Shown here piece after piece: positions 20,825 through 30,700 of a stretch of DNA of 64,000 nt (position 1 is its first letter; the number at the start of each line of letters is the position of its first letter). Where the stretch lies: assembly GCA_963843465.1 (NCBI GenBank), contig CAWJKP010000002.1, positions 124,001 through 188,000 on the forward strand, given 5' to 3'. This DNA comes from CAWJKP01 sp963843465 (GTDB lineage Bacteria; Planctomycetota; Planctomycetia; Pirellulales; Thermoguttaceae). The notes beneath the pieces were generated by a model that saw only the letters and a list, made by a program, of their open reading frames with translations, searched no databases and was not told the DNA's origin. The translations under genes were made by a program, and so were the position numbers.

Positions 20825-20911
20825 GTAGGCAGCGCCCTCCGTGGCGTTCCGGGCGTTCAGAAAAGCCGCTTTTGGCGCTGACCACGGAACGCCGCGGAGG
20901 GCGCTGCCTAC
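20825..20911. repeat. REPIN-like palindrome (GTAGGCAGCGCCCTCCG family)
   Basis: Arms GTAGGCAGCGCCCTCCGTGG and its inverse around an 18-25 base centre. It lies upstream of the YHS gene in the 378-base gap 20652-21029, which otherwise contains only the leader of that gene. Confidence 0.85.
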
Positions 20912-21029
20912 AGGGGAGTTGACTATCGACTCGCGCAGCACGACAATGCAACAAAGTCGCGTAGTGAAACCGCGGTTTCGGGGCGGTTCTGCACAACAGG
21001 ATTCCTGGACCTTGTGAAGGAGTAGTGTG

Positions 21030-21479
21030 ATGTTACGAGTGATTTTCGCATTCTCGGCGGCGGCGGCGATGGCGATCTGCTCTCCCCTGCGGGCGGCGGA
21101 CATTGCGGCGGCGAAGTGCCCGGTGTCGGGCGAGGCGGTCTCCAAGGATGCCTCGACCGACTACAAGGGCGGCAAGCTCTACTTCTGCTGCAACGACTGC
21201 GCGGCCAAGTTCGCCAAGGACAAGGCCAAGTACGCCGCCAAGGCCAACCTGCAGTTGGTCGTCACCGGCCAGGCCGTCCAGAAGACCTGCCCGCTGACCG
21301 GCAACCCGACCAACGCCAGCACGGCCATCAACGTCAGCGGCGCCAAGATCGCCTTCTGCTGCAACGGCTGCAAGGGCAAGGTCTCCAAGATGAAGCCCTC
21401 CCAGCAGGTCAAAGCGATCTTCGCCGACAAGGTCTTCGACAAGAACTTCGAGATCAAGAAGGCCTCCGCCGAGAAGTAG
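21030..21479 (+). CDS. Secreted protein with two TRASH/YHS-like metal-binding modules
   Basis: ATG 21030 follows AAGGAG by seven bases. Signal peptide MLRVIFAFSAAAAMAICSPL is followed by two similar modules: AKCPVSGEAV with YFCCNDCAAKF, and KTCPLTGNPT with AFCCNGCKGKV. Each has the Cys-x2-Gly ... Phe-Cys-Cys-x2-Cys spacing of YHS/TRASH domains, which bind transition metals. At 149 residues it has nothing else. A role in periplasmic copper or other metal handling is inferred from the domain only. It stands alone between palindromes. Confidence 0.75.
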   Translation: MLRVIFAFSAAAAMAICSPLRAADIAAAKCPVSGEAVSKDASTDYKGGKLYFCCNDCAAKFAKDKAKYAAKANLQLVVTGQAVQKTCPLTGNPTNASTAINVSGAKIAFCCNGCKGKVSKMKPSQQVKAIFADKVFDKNFEIKKASAEK

Positions 21480-21496
21480 CTCCTTTTGCGGAAGAT

Positions 21497-21594
21497 GTAG
21501 GGTGGGACCAGGCCGCCTTGGCGGCCGCCGGCCCACCAGCAGTCGGCAGGGCTGGTGGGCCGGCGCTCGCTGGCGCGAGCTTGTCCCACCCTAC
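21497..21594. repeat. 98-bp palindromic element, family GTAGGGTGGGACCAGG, copy 2
   Basis: Same 98-bp length and same arms as 19653-19750. The outer 47 bases on the left are identical for most of their length; the loop differs. It begins 17 bases after the stop of the YHS gene and ends just before the methyltransferase region. Confidence 0.88.
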
Positions 21595-21667
21595 CCGTAG
21601 ATCCCGAGGGAACGGGAAACATGCCGCGCCGAGCATTGCCCGCCGATCGGTCGGGCGCCCTGATTCC

Positions 21668-24210
21668 TTGGCGAAAGGACTGGTCCGGGATTTCGGTCGT
21701 AAGAGCCAACTGGCCGGGCGGGCGATCCGTGCGCTTTACGCGACCCTCGGCGCCTGCCGCAGCGCCCGGGTCGAAGAGTCCTTTGCGTCCTGGCGCCAAG
21801 TCGCGGCCTGCTCGGGCGCGGCAACTGGCGGTCGAGCCGCCGCCGTCTGGGCGCAGCTTGCGGCCTGCTATGGGCTGCCGCGGGACGGCCTGGACCCCGA
21901 GCGGTTGCTGTTCGTCCTTCAGACCTATTACGCGCTCGTCGTCCGATTGCTCCTGGCCGGCTTTCTGTCATCGCTCAATGTAGCAGGCACGCGCCGTGTG
22001 CCGTCCGCTGTCTCTGCCGGCATGGACGGACGGCACACGGCGTGTGCCTGCCACCTTGCCGAATTCGATTGGTACCTCGACGCCTGGAATGCGCCCGTCG
22101 CCGCGGTGTTGGCGGAGCTGGTCGATCGCCTGGGCGGATACGCGCGGGAAACAGCCGCGGCCGAAGCGGATGGTCCGCGGGACCTGTTCAAGCCGCTCTA
22201 CCAGGACCTGTTCGCGCGGCAGTTGCGCCACGCCTTGGGCGAATACTATACGCCGGACTGGCTGGCCGAGTCGCTCTTGGACCAGGTGGGCTACCAGGGC
22301 CAGCCCGGCCGGCGGCTGTTGGACCCGGCCTGCGGCTCGGGAACCTTCCTGGTGGCGGCCGTACGCCGTGCGCGGGCCTGCCTGGCGGCCCGGGCGGATG
22401 TCTCCCCGGAGGCGGCCTGCGGAGAAATCCTCGACAACATCGTGGGACTGGATCTCAACCCGCTGGCCGTGCTCTCCGCCCGGGCCAACTACTGGATCGC
22501 CTTGGGCGAGCTGGCCCGGGCCGCCCACGGCCGCACGGTGCCGGTCTACCGCCGGGATTCGATCCTGGCGACGGGCGAGGAGGCGGAGCCTGCCGGCAGG
22601 CCGTTCGACGACGTGGTGGGCAACCCGCCCTGGATCGCCTGGGACGACCTGCCCGACGCCTATCGCCAGGCGACCAAGCCGCTCTGGTCGCGCTACGGGC
22701 TCTTCTCGCTCTCCGCCCGCGAGGCCCGGCATGGCGGCGCCAAGAAAGACCTCTCGATGCTCATGCTTTACGTGGCGGCCGATCGCTACCTCAAGGAGCA
22801 CGGCCGGCTGGCCATGGTCGTCACGCAAACGCTCTTCCAGACCCGCGGCGCCGGCGACGGCTTCCGGCGTTTCCGCCTGGGCCAGGATGGGGCCGAGCTG
22901 CGCCTTTTGCGGGTAGACGACCTGGCCGACCTCCAGCCCTTCCCCGGCGCGGCCAACTGGACCGCCACGTTGTTGCTGGAAAAGGGGGCTGCGACCGTCT
23001 ACCCGGTGCCCTATGTCCGCTGGTCGGCCGCGTCCGGGGTCAGGAGTGAGCCTGAAGGCAGCGTTCGGGGGAGGGCGCTTAATGTAGCAGGCACACGCCG
23101 TGTGCCGTCCGCGGACTCCGCCTCCAGGGGCGGACGGCACACGGCGTGTGCCTGCTACTGGTATCAGGCCGAGCCGATCGATCCGGGCCGCCCAACGTCG
23201 CCCTTCTTCCTACGGCCGCAGGGATTGTCGGCGACGACCCGTCAACTGATCGGACCGTCCGACTACAAGGCCCACCTGGGCGCCAACAGCGGCGGAGCCA
23301 ATGCGGTCTTTTGGGTAGACGTGCTCGGGCGTTGCGGCCAGGGCGTGAAGATCCGCAACATGAGCGGGCAAGGCAAACGCGAGGTCGAATCCGTCGAGAC
23401 CGTCGTCGAACCCGACTTTCTCTATCCGCTTCTCCGCTGGGGCGACGTGGCTCGCTATCGAGCCAACCCTTCCGCCCATCTGCTCCTGGTGCAGGATCCC
23501 CAGACCCGGCGTGGGATCGACCTGCGGACCCTGGCCGGCCGCTATCCCCTGACCTACGAGTACCTGAAACGCTTCGAGCCGCTGTTGGTCTCCCGCGCCG
23601 CCTATCGCCGTTACCAGCAGCGCGGGCCGTTCTATGCCATGTACAACGTCGGCCCGTATACGCTGTCGGCCGCAAAGGTCGTTTGGCGGCGGATGGATCG
23701 GCAGATCAACGCGGCGGTGGTCGAGATGCTCGACGACCCACGGCTCGGTCCGCGGCCGGTGGTCCCCCAGGAGACGTGCGTGCTGGTGGCCTGCGATTCG
23801 GCCGTCGAGGCCTATTATCTCTGCGGCCTGCTCAACAGCAGCCTGGTGAACTTCCTGGTGATCGCCCACAGTGTCCGCGGGGGCAAGGGCTTCGGCAGCC
23901 CGGCCGTGCTCGACGTGCTCCGTCTGCGGCGGTTCGACGCCGAGAACCCGTGTCACCGGGAGTTGGCCGCCTGTTGCCGCCAGGCCCATGAGCTGGCCGG
24001 CGAGGGAAAAGGGACAGTCCCCATTTGCCGGGACCAACCTTCGGTCGGTGCCCGCCCGAAGGGTGCTCCGCACAAATGGGGACTGTCCCTTTCCGGAGTC
24101 CCGCAAACTCCTCAGCCGTCCTCCAGCGGCGGATGGACGTCCTGGCCGCCGATCTCTGGGGCCTGACGGCGGCCGACGCGGAGATCGTGCGGCGAGAGTT
24201 GCCCGGGTAA
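21668..24210 (+). CDS. N6-adenine DNA methyltransferase interrupted by three palindromic repeats
   Basis: Eco57I/type IIG-style methyltransferase: TPDWLAESLL, motif I LLDPACGSGTFLVAAV (near 22310-22370), motif IV DDVVGNPPWIAW (near 22605-22640), and a C-terminal target-recognition-like half (SCTGG-like TLSAAKVVWRRMDRQ; LLNSSLVNFLV). No nuclease motif was seen. The start is uncertain; TTG 21668 is the first plausible codon, since no ATG or GTG fits and the N terminus may be lost. Palindromes at 21979-22053 and 23083-23158 are translated in frame (NVAGTRRVPSA...RHTACAC). A third at 24005-24094 changes the frame: the natural end, VLQRRMDVLAADLWG...RRELPG, reads in another frame to 24210. Probably a decaying or defective gene; no restriction partner is adjacent. 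Confidence 0.7.
21979..22053. repeat. GTAGCAGGCACACG palindrome copy A, inside methyltransferase gene
   Basis: Arms TGTAGCAGGCACGCGCCGTG and the inverse CGGCACACGGCGTGTGCCTG flank a loop of about 19 bases. It is read as 25 in-frame codons. The outer TIR parts seen in copies C-E are eroded, with only CGCTCAATG kept on the left. Same orientation as B, C and E. Confidence 0.9.
23083..23158. repeat. GTAGCAGGCACACG palindrome copy B, inside methyltransferase gene
   Basis: Same arms as copy A, different loop (CGGACTCCGCCTCCAGGGG). The left flank TTCGGGGGAGGGCGCTTAATG still resembles the outer part of the full-length units. It is translated in the same frame of the element as copy A (NVAGTRRVPSA ... 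GRHTACACY). Confidence 0.9.
24005..24094. repeat. Palindrome with GGGACAGTCCCC arms in methyltransferase 3' end
   Basis: Arms AAAGGGACAGTCCCCATTTG and the inverse CAAATGGGGACTGTCCCTTT around a 46-base centre. It shares the GGGACTGTCCC core with the palindromes near 26975-27055. It shifts the reading frame of the methyltransferase. Confidence 0.85.
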
Positions 24211-24212
24211 CA

Positions 24213-26186
24213 CTACAGCGCCAGGTCCGCACTCGCCGCGGCCGCCACAGGCGGCACAGGACACCCCAGCACGGCAGCGATGGCCCGGAGAAGTTCGCTT
24301 TCCTCGGGGGTCACCTTGCCGGCAGCGGCGATGCAGGCCGTTACGGCCGTGATGATCTCCCGTTTCACGTTCGGGCTCACCTGGGCCAGCACGGCCAGGG
24401 CGGCATCGAAGGTCCGCAGCGTGCATTGCTGAGGAGGAACCATCACGGCTTGTCCCAGCAGGTCTTGCGCCGGCCTGGAATGCCCGCTGCACGTCTTCCG
24501 GCCGCTTCTGGCCGACGTAGGCCAGCGCGGAGAGGACGACAGCCGCCGGCCCGGCAACTGCGCCCACCGTCCGGTAACGGATTGCCGGCGCCTCTTGAGC
24601 CCGAAGTGGACATCCAGGTAACTGAGCAGCACCGTGCGGAGACAGTATTCATAGAGGTCGACTTTGCCGTCTGCATGGACCAGCGCCTCGACGACCTGGC
24701 GCAATTGCCCGTACTGCTTCGGCGAGGACTTCTTCAGCGCCGGCAGGGCCAGGTCGACCAGTGACAGCCGGGCCGCAACCGGCAGAGACTGGGCCGTGGC
24801 GGCCAGTTGCTGGGCCTCCTTGTACAACGGCGGCTCGATCTGCCCTTGGAGCAGTTGCAGTTGCCGTGTCCGGGTCGCCTCATCGTCCCGGCTCAATAAG
24901 AGCGCGTAGATCACCGCCTGGGCGACAAACGGCTCCCGGGCGGCATCCAACAACGGTTGCGGCATCCCCGCCACCACCTGGCCCGCATGGCTCAAGTGTT
25001 CCGCCTGCGGTCTGCCGATCCGCTGGGCCATATTCCCAACGTCCAAAGCCATGACCGTGGGCAAGGCCGCGGCGGCGGCTGCGAGTCCAGTCGCGGCGAA
25101 GGAGGCGGAGCGGCCCGCACGAGGCGGCTCTGCGACGGCTTCCTCCGTCAGCGCCAAGGGTTGGACCTCGGGGAAACGGCCGTCAAACTCCGGCTCGAAC
25201 GCCCGGATGCGCCGCTCCAGCGGCGGGTGCGTGGCGAAAAGGTTGAAAAACGAGCCGGCAAAGGCGTCGCCGAAGAACATGTGGCTGATTTCCTCGGCGT
25301 GGCCGTCGCGAATCCGCGAACCATCGGCTTGGCCGCCGATTTTCTTCAGCGCCCCGGTGATCCCGCTCGGGTTGCGCGTGAACTGGACGGAAGACGCGTC
25401 GGCCAGGAACTCACGTTGCCGCGAGATGCCGCATTTGATCAGCTTCCCCAGAAACACCCCGAGATAACCCATCACCAGCAGCACCAGGCCGAGGAGGAAG
25501 ACGGCGCCGGCCCCCCCGCTCTTCTTGTCGCGCGAGGAAAACAGGCCCGCGAAACGCATCACGTAGTAGCCAAGGACCGCCAGGACGAGGATCCCGAAGA
25601 CGATGCCGATCAGGCGGAGGTTCAGCCGCATGTCGCCGTTGACAATGTGGCTGAACTCATGCCCCAGCACGCCCTGGAGTTCTTCTCGGGTGAGGTAGCG
25701 GAGGCAGCCGGCGGAGACGGCCACCACGGCATCGCCCGGCTGGTGGCCGGCGGCGAAGGCGTTGATCCCCGGCTCGTGGTCCAACACGTACACCGGCGGG
25801 ACGGGAACCCCCGAGGCCAAGGCCATCTCCTCGACCACGTTCAGCAGCCGCCTCTCGGCAAGCTGCGTGGTCTGCGGATTGACCGCCCGGCCGCCGAGCA
25901 TCGAGGCCACGTGCTCGCCGCCGGCGGAAAGCTCGGAAATCTTGTACAGGCTGCCCATGCCGATCACCAGGATCGTTCCCACCGTCACCCAGAGGAAGAG
26001 CACCGGGTTCCAGAGGGTCGGCCCGGCCTCAAGCGTGGACCGCTCCGGCTGGGCGCTGGCCACGCCCATCGCCAGCAGCAGGTAGATCACCAGAATAATC
26101 GTCGCCACGGCCAAGGCAAACATGACGATCAGCCGCCTTGTCTGTCGCCGAGCGTGATCCTGCCGGTCGAAGAAATCGCTTGTCAT
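24213..26186 (-). CDS. HtpX-like M48 membrane metalloprotease (two frameshifts in C-terminal region)
   Basis: Integral membrane zinc protease. Two N-terminal membrane helices are followed by EMALASGVPVPPVYVLDHEPG, the zinc motif HEFSH (in LQGVLGHEFSHIVNGDM), two further helices, and the third ligand region REFLADASSVQFTRNP, with HPPLERRIRAFE downstream. About 300 C-terminal residues form a helical domain not found in plain HtpX. Near 24585-24595 the frame leaves, and at 24475-24483 it returns. The intermediate frame reads AIRYRTVGAVAGPAAVVLSALAYVGQ, which is the sensible protein, so both shifts are probably base losses in GC runs. ATG 26186 lies just after the LemA stop; the two genes form the usual LemA-M48 pair. 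Confidence 0.83.
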   Translation of the reverse strand: MTSDFFDRQDHARRQTRRLIVMFALAVATIILVIYLLLAMGVASAQPERSTLEAGPTLWNPVLFLWVTVGTILVIGMGSLYKISELSAGGEHVASMLGGRAVNPQTTQLAERRLLNVVEEMALASGVPVPPVYVLDHEPGINAFAAGHQPGDAVVAVSAGCLRYLTREELQGVLGHEFSHIVNGDMRLNLRLIGIVFGILVLAVLGYYVMRFAGLFSSRDKKSGGAGAVFLLGLVLLVMGYLGVFLGKLIKCGISRQREFLADASSVQFTRNPSGITGALKKIGGQADGSRIRDGHAEEISHMFFGDAFAGSFFNLFATHPPLERRIRAFEPEFDGRFPEVQPLALTEEAVAEPPRAGRSASFAATGLAAAAAALPTVMALDVGNMAQRIGRPQAEHLSHAGQVVAGMPQPLLDAAREPFVAQAVIYALLLSRDDEATRTRQLQLLQGQIEPPLYKEAQQLAATAQSLPVAARLSLVDLALPALKKSSPKQYGQLRQVVEALVHADGKVDLYEYCLRTVLLSYLDVHFGLKRRRQSVTGRWAQLPGRRLSSSPRWPTSARSGRKTCSGHSRPAQDLLGQAVMVPPQQCTLRTFDAALAVLAQVSPNVKREIITAVTACIAAAGKVTPEESELLRAIAAVLGCPVPPVAAAASADLAL

Positions 26187-26194
26187 TGCATGGA

Positions 26195-26797
26195 TCAACT
26201 GAAGGAAACCTTGGGGGCTTCCCGCTCCGCGGATTGCTCGATCTCGAAGAGGTGCGCTTCCTGGAAGTTGAACGTCGAGGCCACAACCGTCGTGGGGAAC
26301 ACCTCGCGCTGGGTGTTGTAGACCATCACGGCGTCGTTGTACGCCTGCCGGGCGAAGGCAATCTTGTTCTCCGTGGCCGAGAGCTCCTCTTGCAGCGCGA
26401 GCATGTTCTGGTTGGCCTTCAGATCCGGGTAGGCTTCGGCCACGGCGAACAGGCGGCCCAGGGCGCCGCCAAGCTGGCCCTCCGCACCGCCCAGGGCCGT
26501 CATCGCCTCGCGCTCGCCGGGGTTGCGGGCCGCCTGCTGCCCGGCCGAATAGGCCGCGTTGCGGGCCTTGATCACCGCCTCCAGGGTCTCCCGCTCGTGC
26601 TTGATGTAGCCCTTGGCGACCTCGACCAGGTTCGGGATCAGGTCGTATCGCCGCTTCAGTTGCACGTCGATCTGCGAGAAGGCGTTCTTATAACGGTTCC
26701 GCAAGGCAATGAGGCGGTTGTACATGCCGACGACCGCAATCGCCAACATCAGTACCACCGCCACCAGCACAACAAGCGTGATAAGTGCAACCATCAT
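26195..26797 (-). CDS. lemA: LemA family protein
   Basis: 200 residues. A single N-terminal membrane helix (VALITLVVLVAVVLMLAIAV) is followed by the LemA core: YNRLIALRNRYKNAFSQIDV, QLKRRYDLIPNLVEVAKGY, HERETLEAVIKARNAA, and AEAYPDLKANQNMLALQEEL, and ends with a VFPTTVVASTFNF segment. LemA proteins are membrane-anchored helical bundles commonly encoded beside M48 proteases, as here. Function unproven. Confidence 0.92.
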   Translation of the reverse strand: MMVALITLVVLVAVVLMLAIAVVGMYNRLIALRNRYKNAFSQIDVQLKRRYDLIPNLVEVAKGYIKHERETLEAVIKARNAAYSAGQQAARNPGEREAMTALGGAEGQLGGALGRLFAVAEAYPDLKANQNMLALQEELSATENKIAFARQAYNDAVMVYNTQREVFPTTVVASTFNFQEAHLFEIEQSAEREAPKVSFS

Positions 26798-27290
26798 GGG
26801 AACGGCGCCTTTCTTCTTGGCTAGGGATGTCGCTGTCTGGAAAAGACCGCCTGCCGGGCCACCGGACTACGAACGTATCATTTCCGGCTGCCAACAGTAT
26901 AGCAAATCGTGCCGTCGCAAAAGGGGACAGGCTCGCTCGCCCGTAAGCGTTCACGGGGACTATCCCGATTCACGGGGACTGTCCCGATTTTCGCGGCGAA
27001 GACGGTGTTGCCTTGCAAACGGCCGTGATCGCCGCGAAAATGGGACTGTCCCCTTCGGCACTGCCAGGGGGACAGGTCCATGTTTTCGGCCTTAGGTCCA
27101 ACGGCGAAAAGCGCTTTCTCGCCGAAAAATGGACCAGTCCCCGTGCGGAAAAGGGGCACTGGCGCCGTGGCGGCGACGTTTCTCCCGACACCACACCGGT
27201 TTGCGCCACGGAGCCAGTCCCCTCTGAATTGGGGGCGTCCTGGCTGGCCCGTATTTCTCACCACACGAGGGGAATTGCCGACAGAGCACC

Positions 27291-27326
27291 GGGTGCCATG
27301 CCCACGCTTGCGTGGGCATGGCACCC
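27291..27326. repeat. Perfect 36-base hairpin
   Basis: Arms GGGTGCCATGCCCACGC and its exact inverse around TT/GC. There is no U-run after it, so a repeat rather than a typical terminator. Confidence 0.8.
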
Positions 27327-27339
27327 GGCGCCGGGAAGC

Positions 27340-27599
27340 CGCGAAGCGGCGTCATGCAATAGCCTGGGGCGTAAGCCCCAGGGAATCGGCGCCAAACACC
27401 CCCCCAGCCCCGGAGGGGCGACATCGGTGCGATCAGCCAGGTATTCGGCCTCGAATGAGTATTTCCCGTCCAGCGAGATCCCGTGTCGCTTCCGATGGCG
27501 CTCCGGCCGGGGTGTCGCCCCTTCGGGGCTGGCGGGTGTTCCCGCGTTTCGGTTCCTGGGGCTAACGCCCCAGGCTATTGCATGACGCCGCTCCGCGGC
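27340..27599. repeat. 260-bp inverted repeat
   Basis: Left arm 27340-27424 (contains GCGTCATGCAATAGCCTGGG, the hairpin TGGGGCGTAAGCCCCA, and AGCCCCGGAGGGGCGACA). Right arm 27511-27599 carries the inverses of these in reverse order. The centre, about 86 bases, is unlike the other repeats. Confidence 0.82.
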
Positions 27600-27784
27600 T
27601 AACGGCCACCATGGCAGCCGCCGGAAAAACTAACGCGACCAGGGGCGAAACCCGTGGGCCCCAGGAGCACCTTGTCCCTCCCGCGTCGCTCGCTGCGGTA
27701 CGAAAAGACGCCCGGCTTTCCCTCCGGTCGGCCTCGCTCCGCTCGGCACGCCACGGCGTCTCTTCGACCTCCGCTCGCCCATCC

Positions 27785-30700
27785 CTACTTGTCCGCCAGA
27801 ACTAGGGCCACGCGGAAGCCTTGGTCGCCGTATCCTGGCTCCCCGCCCCAGCGCGAGGTTGAGCGACAAAACTCCGCGGCGAACGAATAAGAGCCGCCGC
27901 GAAGAATGCCATAGGTTGGGCTGTAGCTTGGGAGGGGCGTGGAGCAACGCTGCCACACGTTTCCGTGCATGTCGTAGAGGCCCCACGCATTCGGTTTCTT
28001 TTCACCCACTGGATGCGTCCTGCCTTCCGAGTTCGCTTTGTACCATGCATAATCCCCGAGCTGGCTCTTGTCGTCGCCGAAGTACCAGGGCGTGGTGCTG
28101 CCCGCTCGGCAGGCATATTCCCACTGGGCCTCGCTGGGAAGTTGGAACTTCCCCCCCTTGCTCGGGAAATTCTGGTTGAGCTTGTCAAGGAACTGTTCGT
28201 ATCCCTCCAATGTCAGGTGTTCGACGGGCTGTTTTGGACCCTTGAATTCGCTTGGGTTTTCGCCTGTGACTGCCTCGTACTGCTCTTGGGTCACGGGGTA
28301 CTTGCCCAAGTAAAACGGCTGGTCAATTCGCACGCGACGCTGAGGTTTCTCGCCAAGCTCCGCATAGTTGTCCGAATTATGCGAATCGGGCGAGCCCATC
28401 ATGAACTCGCCGGCCGGAATCAGCACCATCTCCATCTTCACCCCCCCGCCCAACTCGACGCTGGTCTCCTTCAAACTCGTGGCAAAATTGCCTGGGGCGG
28501 TTTTCTCGCCAGTGCTCGCTGGCGCGGAGGGCTCCGTTGGCATGGAAACATTCTGTGGTCTCTCGGCAACCTTAGCCTCGGGCTTCGCCGCTGGAACGAA
28601 TGAGGCGCGGAAGCCCACCTTGTGGGGAGAAGACCAGGGCGTGTAGCAGTAGCGGACCGACGACCCGCAGGCCCCCGCCTGGGAGCTGTATTCACCGCCG
28701 CGAAAACTGCGGTACGAACCCGAGGGTGCCCCTGTTGGGTCACTTGCCGGTGACGCTTTGTATTCCCCAAACCAGTCCGCACACCATTCCTGCACGTTCC
28801 CGTGCATATCGAAAAGCCCAAAGGCGTTCGGCTTCTTCAAGCCAACCGGATGCGTCCGCAAGTCCGAGTTTGCCCCAAACCACGCATAATCTCGAAGCAC
28901 AAACTCATCGTCTCCGAAACAATACTTCCCCGCGCTCCCCGCCCGGCAGGCATATTCCCACTGGGCCTCGGTCGGCAATCGGAACTCCCACTCACCCGTG
29001 GGGAGGGGGCTGCGGCGAGGAGGACGGAATCTCCCATTCAGTTTTTTGAGGAACCGCTGGCAGTCGTCCCAACTGACTGTTTCCACCGGGTTCTTCGGAC
29101 CCTTGAACTCGCTTGGGTTGTTGTCCATCACATCATCCATGACGGTTTGCCATTGCTCCTGCGTCACCAGATACTTGCCGAGGTAGAACGGCTTAGTGAT
29201 CGCCACCTTGTGGGCATCGCCGCCCTCGCCCATCATAAACTCGCCCGCCGGAATCAGGACCATCTCCATCTTCACCCCCTTGCCCAACTCGACGCTGACC
29301 TCTTTCATGTTCGTGGGAAGATTGCTTGGCGAGGTTTTCCCAGCGGCGGTCACTGGCGCGGCAGGTGTGACCTTGGGCTCCAGCGTCACGTGCAGGACTT
29401 CGTGTTCACCTTGCCGCACCGAAAACGATTTGCTCACCGACTGGTAGTCGCCGGAAGTGACCAGCAGGTCGTGCCCGCCCGCCTTCAACCGCAGCGGCTC
29501 CTTCAGGCCCGCGATGTCGATCACGTCGCCGTCCACCTTGACCGTTACCTTGGCTGCCGCGTCACTCAGCTCGATCTTCACCGTGCCGCCGCCGGTTTGG
29601 ATCGAGAGCACAACCGCGAGTAAACCCCCGGCGGCGAATGCGAAGCCCGGCAAGGCTAGCCACTTCCACCACGCACGGCCGCGCCCCGCAACGGAGGCCA
29701 AAGCGCCGGCGCCTCGCCAAACGGCCGTCGTCGCAGGGACAAGGACGGTGGGCACGCGGACGCGCGACGCCGTCCCGCCCGCCATGCTCGGCGACGCCTG
29801 CAACTGTTCCGAGGAATTGCGGGAGGTCAGCAACGTCTCGGGCAACGCCAGCAGGGCCTCCAAGTCGGCTGCCAACTCCGCGGCGCTCTGATACCGCTCC
29901 TCGGGCTTCTTCTTCAGCCCGCGGGCCAGAATCCGGCACACCGCGTCGGGCAACTGCGGCGACAACTGCCGCGGATCGGGCACCGGCTGGTGACAGTGCA
30001 TGTAGCCCAGCGCCCCGGCGCGACGTCGCCGAAGGGGTCCTGGCCCGTCAGCAGGCAGTAATAGGCGCAGACCAGCGAATACAAGTCGCTACGGCCGTCC
30101 ACCTTGGCGCCCTGCCACTGCTCCGGTGACATATAGGCCGGCGTGCCGAAGACCGAGCCGTCCTGGGTCAGGCGGCTGTCGCTGAACTGCGAACGGGCCA
30201 GGCCGAAGTCGGCCACCTTCGTCACGCCGTCGCGGGTCCGCATGAGATTGGCCGGCTTGATGTCGCGGTGCACCATGCCCAGCTTGTGGGCCGCACCGAG
30301 GCCGGCGGCCGCGTCGCGGATCGCCCGCGTGGCCTCGCGCCAGGGCATTGGCCGGCCTTCGCTCACCGCGTTGTCCAGCGACTGCCCGTCCACGTATTCC
30401 ATGGCGATATAGACCAGGCTGCCCTCCTGCCCGACCGAGTAGACGGTCACCGCATTCGTGTGGTGCAGCTTGGCCGCCAGGCGGGCCTCGCGGAGAAACC
30501 GCTTCAGGCGATCTTCCTTGGCGGCAAAGCGGGCCGGCAGCGTCTTGATCGCCACGTCGCGGTCCAGGCTGGGGTCGTGGGCCAGCCAGACCTCGCCCAT
30601 GCCGCCTTGGCCCAGTTTTCGGCGAACCGTGTAAGGTCCGATCTTCTTTGGCGGGGAACCCCCTGCGGGCGAGACCGGCGCGGGGCCCGGGGGCCGGGGG

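Larger units (their letters stand above)
26798..27784. repeat. Gene-free palindrome field, about 1 kb
   Basis: I find no gene here. It holds nested inverted repeats with GGGACTGTCCC cores around 26970-27060 (arms include ATTTTCGCGGCGAAGACGG and its approximate inverse), a GGACCAGTCCC-type copy to about 27235, a near-perfect 36-base hairpin at 27291-27326 and a 260-bp inverted repeat at 27340-27599. The last 180 bases before the kinase gene's stop show nothing clear. Confidence 0.75.

Noticed and set aside
19764..20996. Longer minus-strand start for the HAD gene near 20996
   Set aside because: The extra residues pass through the REPIN at 20825-20911; ATG 20651 has the ribosome-binding site.
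21668..24210. Methyltransferase as part of a BREX or DISARM-like defence locus
   Set aside because: No helicase, nuclease or phosphatase partners lie nearby; neighbours are housekeeping-like genes.
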